A stretch of 47,746 bases of DNA. Source: a virus. The number at the start of each line of letters is the position of its first letter. The first letter of the stretch is position 1. Below the pieces are notes generated by a model. The model made no database searches, was not told where the DNA came from, and was given only the letters and a program-made list of their open reading frames with translations. The stretch is taken from positions 1 through 47,746 of IMG/VR virus record IMGVR_UViG_3300015371_000067; one strand, 5' to 3'. Positions 38,315-46,669 of the stretch are shown here, piece by piece. The position numbers and the translations under genes are program-made.

Positions 38315-39601
38315 CTACGGAATGTCGTCCGCGAGGTTGTAGATGACGCCCTGCGAGCCCCGCCGAGTAACCCCGAGGTCGGAGTACTTGTAGAGGGTCG
38401 CCTTGTAGGCGTCGAGGTCCGGGTTCTCCACCTTACGGAGGATCGCCCCGTCCCTCTGCATCCACCGGAAGTCGTTCCCGTTCAGGTTGATCCACAGGAA
38501 GTCGTCGGGGCGGATGAAGAACATGTGCTGCTTCGGGCAGTCGTCGTCGAAGAGGAGCGGGACGCCGTTGTAGTCGATGTAGGTGAAGCCACCGTGCAGC
38601 TTCAGCGACTGGCCGTCGTTGAACCTCTTCGCTGCCTTGAGCGTGTTGACGTACCGACGCCGGACACCGCGGGTGGTCAGGATCATCTCCGTGTCCCACC
38701 CCTTGGCGCCGATGTTGTCCATCAGCAACTGTCCGACGTCCTCGTCGAAGACGGCGTTGTTGCCGTTCACCTGCGAGGCCTGCCAGTACTCGTTCCCTGC
38801 CGTCGAGGCGTTGATCCCGTGGAGGGTGTAGTTCTGGGACAGGTCGGAGCGGGTGATCTTCCGGAGGCCGTTGATCTCCAGCTTCCAGTTGCCCTGAACT
38901 ACGGGCACATGGGTACCGGCGACCACGGTCACGTCGGCTCCGTCGTAGGTCACGACGCGGGTGGAGGTGTTGATCGCCGTGATGGTCCTGTCGGACGCGA
39001 GGACCGCGTCAGTCGAGGCGTTCACCACGTCGATCTTCATCCCGACCCGCAGGTACTGCAGGTTGTCCACCGTGAACGTATTGGAACCGTCCGCGGTGAT
39101 CTGGCAGAGCGTGCCGGTCTGATCGCCGTACGCCTGGCGGTTCATGTCCTTGCGCAGATCGTTGACGGCCCCCACAGTCTCGGCCTCGAGCAGCCGAACG
39201 TAGGAGCCGATCGACCTCTCCGACACCTCGAGAGCAAACCCGGTGATCTGGATCTGCTTGTAGAGCTTCTTGATGGTGTCGATCAGGTCGGCCCAGCCCT
39301 GGATGCCCGGCGCCGGCAGTGTGCCACCCTCGGCACGTGCCGTTCCGGACTCGTTGCGGCTGGTGTGGAGTGCAACGACCCACTGGCGACCCGCGAACTG
39401 GATCTGATCGGCGTCGCGGGAGATACCACGATAGTCCATGGTCTCGCCCTTGATGGCGTTTGCCTTGCCCATGCCGGCATCGAGCTCCGACGGGGTGTAG
39501 CCGAACAGAAGAACAGCCCGCTGATTGACCATCTCCCGAACTACAGGCAGGTAGTAGTTCTGGAGGATAGCGTCGGCAGCGGTAGTGGTCTGCTGTGCCA
39601 T
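38315..39601 (-). CDS. Major capsid protein
   Basis: 428 residues; ATG 39601 follows GGGAGGAAG. Starts MAQQTTTAADAILQNYYLP, and contains ARAEGGTLPAPGIQGWADL, QITGFALEVSERSIGSYVRL and GLRKITRSDLSQNYTL; the end is FRWMQRDGAILRKVENPDLD. This is the P22/HK97-fold layout with a long extended arm, an E-loop region and a beta-sandwich insertion (VDNLQYLRVGMKIDVVNAST). It forms the icosahedral shell. The scaffold gene two places upstream supports the assignment. Confidence 0.85.
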   Translation of the reverse strand: MAQQTTTAADAILQNYYLPVVREMVNQRAVLLFGYTPSELDAGMGKANAIKGETMDYRGISRDADQIQFAGRQWVVALHTSRNESGTARAEGGTLPAPGIQGWADLIDTIKKLYKQIQITGFALEVSERSIGSYVRLLEAETVGAVNDLRKDMNRQAYGDQTGTLCQITADGSNTFTVDNLQYLRVGMKIDVVNASTDAVLASDRTITAINTSTRVVTYDGADVTVVAGTHVPVVQGNWKLEINGLRKITRSDLSQNYTLHGINASTAGNEYWQASQVNGNNAVFDEDVGQLLMDNIGAKGWDTEMILTTRGVRRRYVNTLKAAKRFNDGQSLKLHGGFTYIDYNGVPLLFDDDCPKQHMFFIRPDDFLWINLNGNDFRWMQRDGAILRKVENPDLDAYKATLYKYSDLGVTRRGSQGVIYNLADDIP

Positions 39602-39620
39602 TTAGCTCTTCCTCCCTCCC

Positions 39621-39950
39621 TTATCCGTGGCCGTCGCCGAACGCGAGGACTCGCGTGACGAGACCGCTGAGTGCTGCGGCGTTGTTGGGGACTTCCGGAG
39701 CAACTGCCCCTGCGGCACCAGAATGGTCCCGGACGAACAACTTGCTCGTGGCAGGCGCGTACTCGAGCACGAACCCACTCACGGGCGAGCAGATCGCCAC
39801 ATGGACCCGACCGTTGAGGCCGAAGCCCAACTTCTGGGGATCGAGCGTATACCCTCCCGCCGCGTAGGCGTTGTCGAGGGTCACGTCGACCACCCGGAAC
39901 ATCAGGTCCCCAGCAGAGCCACGGCGTACAACGCTGTATCCTAGTGCCAT
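39621..39950 (-). CDS. Probable capsid decoration protein
   Basis: 109 residues; ATG 39950 follows AAAGGAG. Beta-rich (YSVVRRGSAGDLMFRVVDVT, then LGFGLNGRVHVAICSPVSGF and FVLEYAPATSKLFVRDHS), with no coiled coil. Located between scaffold and capsid genes, like decoration or cement proteins. Confidence 0.6.
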   Translation of the reverse strand: MALGYSVVRRGSAGDLMFRVVDVTLDNAYAAGGYTLDPQKLGFGLNGRVHVAICSPVSGFVLEYAPATSKLFVRDHSGAAGAVAPEVPNNAAALSGLVTRVLAFGDGHG

Positions 39951-39963
39951 GCCGTCAGCTCCT

Positions 39964-40824
39964 TTACGTTGGGAGTCTACCTGCCTGGATGTCGGCGAGG
40001 GCCTGCTTGCTTGCGTCCCGAATGTCCGCGAACTGCGGCAGTGACGGGGCAGCAGGTCCACCACCGGGCAGCGCAGGTGCGCCTCCCGCTCGACCGCTTC
40101 CGACAACCGCTCCCAGAGTCGAGTCCCGGTACGCCATCAGCTGTCCCCTCGCCATCTCCGCGAGCTGCTGGGTGTTGGTGAAACCTCCACCTGCTGCTGC
40201 GGCACTGACGAAAGCGAGCTGGACGTGCTTCGGAGTCTCGAGATTCGCCTCTCTGTCCAGGTTGTCCCAGTGGCTGAGTACCGAATCGAGAACGGCTTCG
40301 TTGGCCTGCTGGGCCTCCTCTGCCTGCTTCTGATCGATCCAGCGAAGCTTCTCCTGTACGTCGGGTGGCAAGTGGCTCGTGTCGGTTGCGGGTGGCTCAG
40401 GGGTCCCTCCGCCCTCAGGAGTCTGCGAAGGAGTCGATGAGCCTGCGGGCTTGCCTGCAAGCGAAGTCAACTGGTCCTTCAACTCCTGTGGCACGTCGAG
40501 GTCTTCCACCATCCGCGCGACCGTAGCCACGGGATCCGTCATGTACTGAGCTTCGAACGCAGCCAAGCGACCCAAGGAGTCAGGGTCATAACCGTACTGT
40601 GCCAGCTCTTCGTCCCCCTTGAGCTCGGCAAGCCGGTCGTTTACCTCCTTGAAGCGGGCGTACGGAATCGCCTCCGGGGGTCCCTGCTGACCAGGCGTCT
40701 CGGTTGTTGACGGCCCCGCGGCCGGTGCCTGCTCAGCGGGCGGAGTTTCCCCGCTGCCCGGTGCTAGACCCGCACCACCATCTTGGTCGATCTGGCGCTG
40801 GATCTCTTCTGCCATTCCACTCAT
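39964..40824 (-). CDS. Scaffolding protein
   Basis: 286 residues from ATG 40824. Acidic, Pro/Gly/Ala-rich ends, and a helical centre (AIPYARFKEVNDRLAELKGD, then LGRLAAFEAQYMTDP and QKQAEEAQQANEAVLDSVLS). PYxRFKEVNDRL is a frequent phage scaffold motif. It would guide capsid assembly and be removed before DNA packaging. It lies directly upstream of the capsid genes in reading order. Confidence 0.75.
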   Translation of the reverse strand: MSGMAEEIQRQIDQDGGAGLAPGSGETPPAEQAPAAGPSTTETPGQQGPPEAIPYARFKEVNDRLAELKGDEELAQYGYDPDSLGRLAAFEAQYMTDPVATVARMVEDLDVPQELKDQLTSLAGKPAGSSTPSQTPEGGGTPEPPATDTSHLPPDVQEKLRWIDQKQAEEAQQANEAVLDSVLSHWDNLDREANLETPKHVQLAFVSAAAAGGGFTNTQQLAEMARGQLMAYRDSTLGAVVGSGRAGGAPALPGGGPAAPSLPQFADIRDASKQALADIQAGRLPT

Positions 40825-40849
40825 TGCTTATCCTCTCTAGCCCTACGCT

Positions 40850-41140
40850 TTACGTCCTCGACGACGGTTGGGGCTCGTTGGCCGGAATCGACTTGCCAGG
40901 CTCCCGAGGGGTAGTCGGGAAGTCCTTCAAGAGATCCTCGTCCTTCTTGATGCGGGCTCGCGCCTGTTCGACGGTCATCCGCTCGGGTATGTCGGACTTC
41001 TTCTGTTCCTCTGCTTCCTTCTTCTGTTCGTCGAGCAGCCTCCTTACGTCCTCCAACTTCACGAAGCTGCCTTCCTTCGTGCGGATGGCCTTCTCCTCGA
41101 TCTTGGCCATCACCTCGTTGATGTTGGAGGGACTTGCCAT
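40850..41140 (-). CDS. Small charged head-region protein
   Basis: 96 residues from ATG 41140 (TGATG overlap). Mostly one coiled coil (VKLEDVRRLLDEQKKEAEEQ, then ARARIKKDEDLLKDF). It may be an extra scaffold component. Function unknown. Confidence 0.65.
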   Translation of the reverse strand: MASPSNINEVMAKIEEKAIRTKEGSFVKLEDVRRLLDEQKKEAEEQKKSDIPERMTVEQARARIKKDEDLLKDFPTTPREPGKSIPANEPQPSSRT

Positions 41141-41781
41141 CAGGCGTAGTTGAGGATGTTCGGTCGGTCCTGTGCGGCCTCGACGATGCTCTCGGCCGGC
41201 ACCTCGATGAGCGCCTCGGACGCACCACGGAGCTTGACGAGGTACTTCTTGTCCTCGTCGAAGCGGTAGCCCGTAATCTCCTCCTCGGAGTCATGGGCGA
41301 ACGGCACGGGAGTCCAGGGGGACTCGACGACCGCAGCGATGGCGCCCCAGAATTCCTCGGGCACGTCATCGTCGGAGCCGAGCTTCACCCAGTACCCGGC
41401 AAGCACGAGCGCAGGCTTCTCACCCTCATACTCGGCCTCCGGGATGTCCTCCCGATCCAGCTCGCCGTCGGCGAACGCGGGCGGGACCTTTTCGCTGGGC
41501 TTCGGACCCGTCGAGTCGTACTCCTCGAGAGCCGTGTCGGTCTCCGGGTTCGGCTCGGAAGCCTCGCCGTCGTCCCCACTGTCGGCCTCGTCTCGCATGG
41601 AGTCGATGGTCTCCTGGTCGACCGGCACCAGGTCTTCCCCACTGTCCTCGACGTAGGAGCGGACATCGTCGACCGTGACACGGCCGTCTGTGCCCGTCCC
41701 CTCGACGTCTTCGAGGTCCACCTGGTTGGCAGCTGCCAGCTCGACAGCAGCCGGAGTCGCATTGACCTCTGGAGTGCTCAT
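41140..41781 (-). CDS. Head-region protein with PSBD-like module
   Basis: 213 residues; ATG 41781 overlaps the previous stop. Residues about 8-46 read TPAAVELAAANQVDLEDVEG then GTDGRVTVDDVRSYV, the pattern of the E3-binding (peripheral subunit-binding) domain of acyltransferase complexes. Then comes a long acidic linker and a C-terminal beta-rich domain (LVLAGYWVKLGSDDDVPEEF). In 2-oxoacid dehydrogenases this domain docks partners; here it may bind a capsid or packaging protein. This is pattern recognition and needs a profile test. Confidence 0.65.
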   Translation of the reverse strand: MSTPEVNATPAAVELAAANQVDLEDVEGTGTDGRVTVDDVRSYVEDSGEDLVPVDQETIDSMRDEADSGDDGEASEPNPETDTALEEYDSTGPKPSEKVPPAFADGELDREDIPEAEYEGEKPALVLAGYWVKLGSDDDVPEEFWGAIAAVVESPWTPVPFAHDSEEEITGYRFDEDKKYLVKLRGASEALIEVPAESIVEAAQDRPNILNYA

Positions 41782-41951
41782 TACCCTCCCTTCTTCTTCA
41801 TTCGCTTCTTAGCGGCGTCAGCAACGCCAGAACCCACCACAGAGGCGTAACAGATGGCGTATGGATCCTTCTTGCCTCCCTTCTTCTTGACCTCAGCCAC
41901 GCACCTCTCCATCTTGGGCCACAGTGCTTTGGGTACGTTGGCGTACGGCAT
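41781..41951 (-). CDS. Small conserved phage protein (head region)
   Basis: 56 residues from ATG 41951, one base after the portal stop. MPYANVPKALWPKMERCVAE and the KDPYAICYASVV stretch match a short protein widely found near phage portal and scaffold genes, with a basic Lys-rich end. Its role is unknown. Confidence 0.7.
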   Translation of the reverse strand: MPYANVPKALWPKMERCVAEVKKKGGKKDPYAICYASVVGSGVADAAKKRMKKKGG

Positions 41952-41952
41952 G

Positions 41953-44172
41953 TTACGTCGGCCCAGGTCTCATGGTCATAGCGCTCAACTCGCCAGCGCC
42001 ACCACCTGTGGGTACGTCGGTGATCTGACGGAACGAGGTAGGCTGACCCGCAGCAGCCTCATTACCATTGCCCCCAGGCATTGCGGGTGGTCCTGCTGCC
42101 TGTTGACCTGCGGGCATGCCTTCGGGAGCGCCCTTCGCGGCCAACTGAGCTTGCATCTGCTTCTGCATGGCCTCTTCGAGGAACTTTTGGTGTTGAGCTA
42201 TATGTTCGTCGAAGAGCCGGAGAATCTCAGGACTGGAGATGGCCAGCTCGTCATAATCCTCCTCCAGCAGTTCGTCCGTGTGGATCTGCATGTGGAGCTC
42301 GTGGTTGTGGTACCGCTTGACAGGGACCGCCACAGTGACCTTCTGGGTCTGCTCGTCCATGTCCTCATTGGGCTTGTAGAGCGCATCCGGCAGTCCATGG
42401 CGCATGTAGGCATTCTCACGTTCGGCCTGTGCTATCGCCTTCTCCTCAGACGTCTTCTCGCCCATGCCGATCTCCAGCATCTCCTCAATTTTCTTACGGT
42501 CAGTGAGGATGCCAAGGCCCACGAGCTCGAGAGTGTACTGCTGGCGCGCAGCCTTCGACTTCGGCATCGCCGAGCCAGACTGCGTTACCACGTCGGTGTT
42601 GTTCTTGAGGTCCGCACCCTTGAACTTCAGGACGTCGAAGACCCCATCGTGACGGTAGTACCGCAGAGTACGTTCCACAGAGTAGAACTGTGAGAAGCGC
42701 GAGAGCGTGAGGCTCCCCATAAGCGCAATCGCTTCCTCCATGTTCTCCACCGTCGGCGCGATCTTGCTATCGTCCTCCTCCTGGAGGTAGGCGACGGCAA
42801 CGCCACTGCGGACCCCGCTTGGAACACGGCCACGTGCCACCTCCGACTGGCCTGAGATATCTAGGATCTGCGCTCTGAGACCCTGTAGCAGGTTCTCCAC
42901 CTGCGTCGGCATCTGCAGGCCTGGCATCGGCTCCGGAGGTGGCACATTAGGCACATGGCGGTACCTCACGATGCCACCCGCCACGTTCTTGATCTCTCCG
43001 CGGATACGGTGCTGAGTCGCCACCCGCCACATGGGGTTGGCCATGTAGTCCTTATTGTCGATCAGCTGACTGATGGTCTTGTCGACCTCGAGGTTGGGGC
43101 CACGGATGTGGGTCATGATGGAGTCAGGCCAGATCGTTGTGGCGCTCGGGACGTGCTGGAAGAAGACGAACGGCATGCGCCCGTCAGCATACGGGAAGGC
43201 CTCCGACGCGTCCAGCAGCACGTTGGAGTTACACCACCGGATGTAGATGCCCTTCTCGAGGTACTTGTTGCCACGGTAGGTGTTAGGCAGCAGGAAATAG
43301 GTGTGAACCTTCACCCCGTTCTCCACCGTGGCAGTACCACCGGCATTACCGCCTGCGATGCCCGACCGAGCCAGCATGCGCTGCTCCATCACCCCAAGCG
43401 CAGCATGCGAGTCGGGCTTGATGTTCTTCGCAGCCTTGCCGTAGATGGACCTGAGCACGTCCACATCGACGACCTCGGTGCAGATAAGGTCCTTGATCTC
43501 ATCGAAGTCCAACGCCGTCTCGTCCGGCAGCAACTGGAACGGCGAGTAGACCTTGAACTCGCACTCACCAAGCGGGTACGTCTCCTTTGACGGCTCCGCA
43601 CCCTCCCCACGGTCATAGGCCTCCATCAGAGCCTTCTGACGGATGGGGTCGAAGGTAGGATCACCTGTGGCGGGGTCGATCACGTACTCCAGGTTGCCTG
43701 CCTCGTCGTCCAAGTAGTCCCAGCCGACGTAGATAGCACCCAACCCACACTGGATCATCCACCACAGAGCCTGCTTACGGCGCTTACGCAGCTTGAAACG
43801 CCACTCACAGGCGTCCAGAGCGCTTTTAGCGACCTTCGCTGCCGCAATGTCCTCCTGCTCGTCGGAATTAGCAACAACGTCCATGACCGGGTGAGCCTTC
43901 GTGAGCTTCGCCAGCTCCGTACGACCAATCGAGAGGGCGTGGTTGATGACCAACTTCGGCTTCTTAGCGTCCACATCACTGTCGAAGGTCGTGTCACGGT
44001 CCTCGTACTTGCCCGTCGTCGGACTCCATGAGGCGTTATGGTCACCCGCGACCAGCGCGATGTTGTTCCACCACTGGACCTCAAAGCCCTTGCGAGCATC
44101 CTCACGTCGGCTACGCGCATCCTCCAGCGCCTGAACAAGGTCGGAGGACTTGTGAGCCTCACCTATTCTCAT
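41953..44172 (-). CDS. Portal protein
   Basis: 739 residues from ATG 44172 (ATGA overlap). Large P22-like portal: EVQWWNNIALVAGDHNASW and KPKLVINHALSIGRTELAKL at the N-terminus, ALWWMIQCGLGAIYVGWDYL at the clip/stem side, VARGRVPSGVRSGVAVAYLQ in the middle, and a long helical C-terminus with Gln-rich sequence (EEAMQKQMQAQLAAKGAPEG). It forms the dodecameric ring for packaging and tail attachment. Length fits podovirus portals. Confidence 0.88.
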   Translation of the reverse strand: MRIGEAHKSSDLVQALEDARSRREDARKGFEVQWWNNIALVAGDHNASWSPTTGKYEDRDTTFDSDVDAKKPKLVINHALSIGRTELAKLTKAHPVMDVVANSDEQEDIAAAKVAKSALDACEWRFKLRKRRKQALWWMIQCGLGAIYVGWDYLDDEAGNLEYVIDPATGDPTFDPIRQKALMEAYDRGEGAEPSKETYPLGECEFKVYSPFQLLPDETALDFDEIKDLICTEVVDVDVLRSIYGKAAKNIKPDSHAALGVMEQRMLARSGIAGGNAGGTATVENGVKVHTYFLLPNTYRGNKYLEKGIYIRWCNSNVLLDASEAFPYADGRMPFVFFQHVPSATTIWPDSIMTHIRGPNLEVDKTISQLIDNKDYMANPMWRVATQHRIRGEIKNVAGGIVRYRHVPNVPPPEPMPGLQMPTQVENLLQGLRAQILDISGQSEVARGRVPSGVRSGVAVAYLQEEDDSKIAPTVENMEEAIALMGSLTLSRFSQFYSVERTLRYYRHDGVFDVLKFKGADLKNNTDVVTQSGSAMPKSKAARQQYTLELVGLGILTDRKKIEEMLEIGMGEKTSEEKAIAQAERENAYMRHGLPDALYKPNEDMDEQTQKVTVAVPVKRYHNHELHMQIHTDELLEEDYDELAISSPEILRLFDEHIAQHQKFLEEAMQKQMQAQLAAKGAPEGMPAGQQAAGPPAMPGGNGNEAAAGQPTSFRQITDVPTGGGAGELSAMTMRPGPT

Positions 44173-44531
44173 ACAAAGTCCTCCCTAAGCAGTCGTTCCT
44201 CATGGTCAGCTTCCTCGTCAGGGTCACGCAGAGGCCGCATGGTGCCCAGGAAGGAGGGGACTTCGACGCCACCCTCCTCCTGTTCACCTGGTGCAAAGAA
44301 CCCGCCCTCTTCGTCGGACTCCTCGATCTCTCGCACCGAGACAAAGTCCTCCCAGCGAATGGTCATCAGGCGGTCCAGAGTCTTGTCCATGTGCTCCTGA
44401 TACGCCCTCTGCATCAAGTCGAGCGTACGGAATGCGCGTAGCACGGCCTCAGAGAGCTTTAGGGCGATGAAGACGCACAGGCCGATGACACAGACGAAGG
44501 CGACGATGCCAAATATCAGGAGCGCTGTCAT
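44169..44531 (-). CDS. Membrane-anchored acidic protein
   Basis: 120 residues from ATG 44531. One N-terminal membrane span (TALLIFGIVAFVCVIGLCVF), then a helix (SEAVLRAFRTLDLMQRAYQE) and an acidic tail. Topology would leave most of it in the cytoplasm. It sits between a secreted protein and the portal. Function unknown. Confidence 0.65.
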   Translation of the reverse strand: MTALLIFGIVAFVCVIGLCVFIALKLSEAVLRAFRTLDLMQRAYQEHMDKTLDRLMTIRWEDFVSVREIEESDEEGGFFAPGEQEEGGVEVPSFLGTMRPLRDPDEEADHEERLLREDFV

Positions 44532-44535
44532 TGTC

Positions 44536-45525
44536 CTATCCTGTCAGCTTAGAAGGTATAGGAGACAGGGGGGTCTTACAACCCTTCCCCGGCACCCAGT
44601 ACCGCGTTTTACCGTTAAGTGGCTTACAGATGTGCTTCCTAGGCTTCTTCGGCTTGGGCTTCGGCTTAGCCTTAGGAGCCGGCTTCGGCTTCGGCTTCAC
44701 GGTGGGCTTAGGCTTAGGTGTCACAGCCGCAGGAGGCGGTGGCGTCACCGGCACAGTCACCGAGACGGGTGGAGGCGCCACAGTGGTTGGTGGCGCACAG
44801 TCCCCGTTAAGCGTCACGCTGGTGCGGAAGCTAGTGTCACCGCGCTGCACGATCACCTCGACGGTGCCCTTCGTCGTACCCGGGAATGTACTCGGCGTCA
44901 CCAGGTCAGCTGCCTGCCCGTCAATCGTACCGCTCAGGCGGTAGAGCTGGGCGCCGAGGTCACAGATCACCCTCGCCGTACCCGTCGTCTGCGTGGGTGG
45001 CGGAGGCGGTGGAGGAGGCGGAGTCACCGTACAATCGCCGGCGGTGGTAACAGTCACGTCAGCAGAGAGCTCACCCAGCGTCACGGTCACGACCGTGTCA
45101 CCCTCGAAGTTACCTGCGATATGCAGGATAGCCACGAGTGCGAGCAACCCATCGACCCGACCCTCCACGTCGTACTCACCCGTAGTGGTGTTACATGTAG
45201 CCTGCGCCGCGAACAAGTGCGGAGGCGGAGGCGTAGGTGGCGGACAGTCCGTAACAGGCGGCTCGGGTTGGCCCGTATCCTGTGCGAGCACGTAGCTGCG
45301 GCCCTGCGCGTCTGCGAAGAACGAACCAACCACCACGGGGTCCTCACCGATGGCGCTGGCATCGACACTGATCGGATTGTCCCCCGTCTGCAGCACCTCA
45401 TCGACACCAGGAGTGCCTACGTACTTACAGACGAAGTACTTCTCCACGTCCGTGCCGGTAGCTGTCGTTGCAAACACCGCTAGGAGTAGCAGCAAGAGTG
45501 CAACGCCCCCCAGAAGCTTCCTCAT
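44536..45525 (-). CDS. Secreted proline-rich two-domain protein
   Basis: 329 residues; ATG 45525 overlaps the previous stop (TGATG). Signal peptide LLGGVALLLLLLAVFATTAT. The first domain has YFVCKYVGTPGVDEVLQTG and GSFFADAQGRSYVLA, which I recall from uncharacterised actinobacterial extracellular proteins. Two related beta-rich units follow (EYDVEGRVDGLLALVAI... and QLYRLSGTIDGQAADLV...), separated by PPPP linkers, then a PKPKPTVKPKPKP repeat. Cys are spaced for disulfides. It should be exported to the host surface, an unusual cargo for a late phage operon; a moron gene affecting the host or adsorption is likely. Confidence 0.75.
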   Translation of the reverse strand: MRKLLGGVALLLLLLAVFATTATGTDVEKYFVCKYVGTPGVDEVLQTGDNPISVDASAIGEDPVVVGSFFADAQGRSYVLAQDTGQPEPPVTDCPPPTPPPPHLFAAQATCNTTTGEYDVEGRVDGLLALVAILHIAGNFEGDTVVTVTLGELSADVTVTTAGDCTVTPPPPPPPPPTQTTGTARVICDLGAQLYRLSGTIDGQAADLVTPSTFPGTTKGTVEVIVQRGDTSFRTSVTLNGDCAPPTTVAPPPVSVTVPVTPPPPAAVTPKPKPTVKPKPKPAPKAKPKPKPKKPRKHICKPLNGKTRYWVPGKGCKTPLSPIPSKLTG

Positions 45526-45884
45526 CAGATGACCCCTTCCCGGATGGCCATTGCCACCGCGTGGGTAGTATTGTTAGCGCCCAACTTAGCGCGGGCGTTC
45601 CTCGCCGTTCTCTTGACCGTCTCCAATGCTACGCCCCGCTCCTCCGCAGCAGATTCGTAGCTATGGCCCTGAGCAAACAGAGAAAGCACGTAAGCCTCAT
45701 TCGCAGTAAGATCGAGGGTGAAGTGGGACGGGATTCTAGCCATGTCGTCGAGCAGTCGTGCGGTCCCCCTGGGCGGCATTGACCTCGGGGGCCTCCAGCC
45801 TCGCAGTATCAACTGGCGGATCAGTTTCCCAATAAAGACCTTATGAGGATCTACTGGGCGCTGTTGTTCGACGGCGTCTCGCAT
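45525..45884 (-). CDS. LuxR-type HTH regulator
   Basis: 119 residues; ATG 45884 lies inside the previous gene (44-bp overlap) and has no clear ribosome-binding site. The C-terminal 60 residues are a LuxR/GerE helix-turn-helix: LTANEAYVLSLFAQGHSYES, AAEERGVALETVKRTARNAR, then AKLGANNTTHAVAMAIREG. No sensor domain precedes it, so it is a stand-alone DNA-binding module. It may regulate late genes or a host promoter. Confidence 0.75.
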   Translation of the reverse strand: MRDAVEQQRPVDPHKVFIGKLIRQLILRGWRPPRSMPPRGTARLLDDMARIPSHFTLDLTANEAYVLSLFAQGHSYESAAEERGVALETVKRTARNARAKLGANNTTHAVAMAIREGVI

Positions 45885-46161
45885 AACGGCGGTGTAGGGA
45901 GTCGACCTCCGTCTTAAGTCGGTGGATTTCCTTGTCCTTGGCCTCGACCACACGGTCGTGGTCCCGCTTGTCGTCCGGCGTCAGCATGCCGATCATCGTG
46001 CCGACCTTAAGCGAGCAGTCCTCACAGAGGATGGCCGGATCGTTCCAGTTAACGTCCCGCTCCAGGTCCACGAACCTCGGACGGGAGTGGTCATCGCCGT
46101 TCGGCGTGTTACCCCGCCCACAGATCAGGCATGGCGCGGGTGTTACCTCCACTAGGTGCAC
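45841..46161 (-). CDS. Zinc-binding coiled-coil protein
   Basis: 106 residues from GTG 46161 (AAGGAGGG upstream). CLICGRG (residues 11-17) and CEDC (about 46-49) make two CxxC pairs for one zinc. The second half is a coiled coil (EAKDKEIHRLKTEVDSLHRR) with a basic end. The gene overlaps the LuxR-like one, suggesting that the two proteins act together. Confidence 0.65.
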   Translation of the reverse strand: MHLVEVTPAPCLICGRGNTPNGDDHSRPRFVDLERDVNWNDPAILCEDCSLKVGTMIGMLTPDDKRDHDRVVEAKDKEIHRLKTEVDSLHRRYARRRRTTAPSRSS

Positions 46162-46171
46162 AGTACCCTCC

Positions 46172-46669
46172 TTACGCGAGCGACTCAGCCCGCACGACGA
46201 CTAGCAGGTCCCGTCGATACTGCAGGCGGGTTGGTATAGGGCCAGCCTCAGAGCCATGACTCGTCCAAACCGAGTCCATCGTACCGCCTCCTCTGCGGCA
46301 GATGGTCACATGCGTAGTGCGGCCGAAGTGCGGACCGAACAACGCCATGTCCCCGATGAAGAACTTATGGTCGAGCGGCACCCTACGACTCCGGTTGGTC
46401 TCCAAGATGCTGCCTGTGTAGCCCCAGCCCGAGTACGCATACCCGCCGGGGTCCTTGATCTTGATAGGCATCTCCCGGTCCGCCTGATAGAACGCGGAGA
46501 TCACCAGGCCCGAGCAGTCGGTAGTAAAGCCCCGCTGGGGCAAATCCCCCAGACTGGTGATAGGACGGAACTGGGAGTAGTGAATCCTGGACCTGTTACG
46601 CTCGCACGACTCAAGGTAGAGACGAATGATGGTACGGCATCGCTTACGCTGGTCAGCTGTCAGCGCCAT
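46172..46669 (-). CDS. NlpC/P60-like peptidase
   Basis: 165 residues; ATG 46669 overlaps the previous gene. GFTTDCSGLVISAFYQADRE has the Cys of the NlpC/P60 fold, and GRTTHVTICRRGGGTMDSVW supplies the His. FIGDMALFGPHFG lies between them. There is no signal peptide. In many actinophages a similar short protein sits near the terminase, and its role is unclear. It could be a second lysin or an enzyme that acts on an intracellular amide. Confidence 0.7.
   Translation of the reverse strand: MALTADQRKRCRTIIRLYLESCERNRSRIHYSQFRPITSLGDLPQRGFTTDCSGLVISAFYQADREMPIKIKDPGGYAYSGWGYTGSILETNRSRRVPLDHKFFIGDMALFGPHFGRTTHVTICRRGGGTMDSVWTSHGSEAGPIPTRLQYRRDLLVVVRAESLA

Noticed and set aside
38288-39658. Open + strand frame of 456 codons over the major capsid gene
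   Set aside because: It is antisense to a clear capsid gene; the composition (Val/Arg/Leu/His-rich, no motifs) is typical of the reverse frame of a GC-rich gene.
44467-45483. Open + strand frame of 338 codons, His/Arg-rich
   Set aside because: Antisense to the secreted Pro-rich protein, whose signal peptide and domain structure are clear; the His/Arg runs are the reverse of Pro/Lys repeats.
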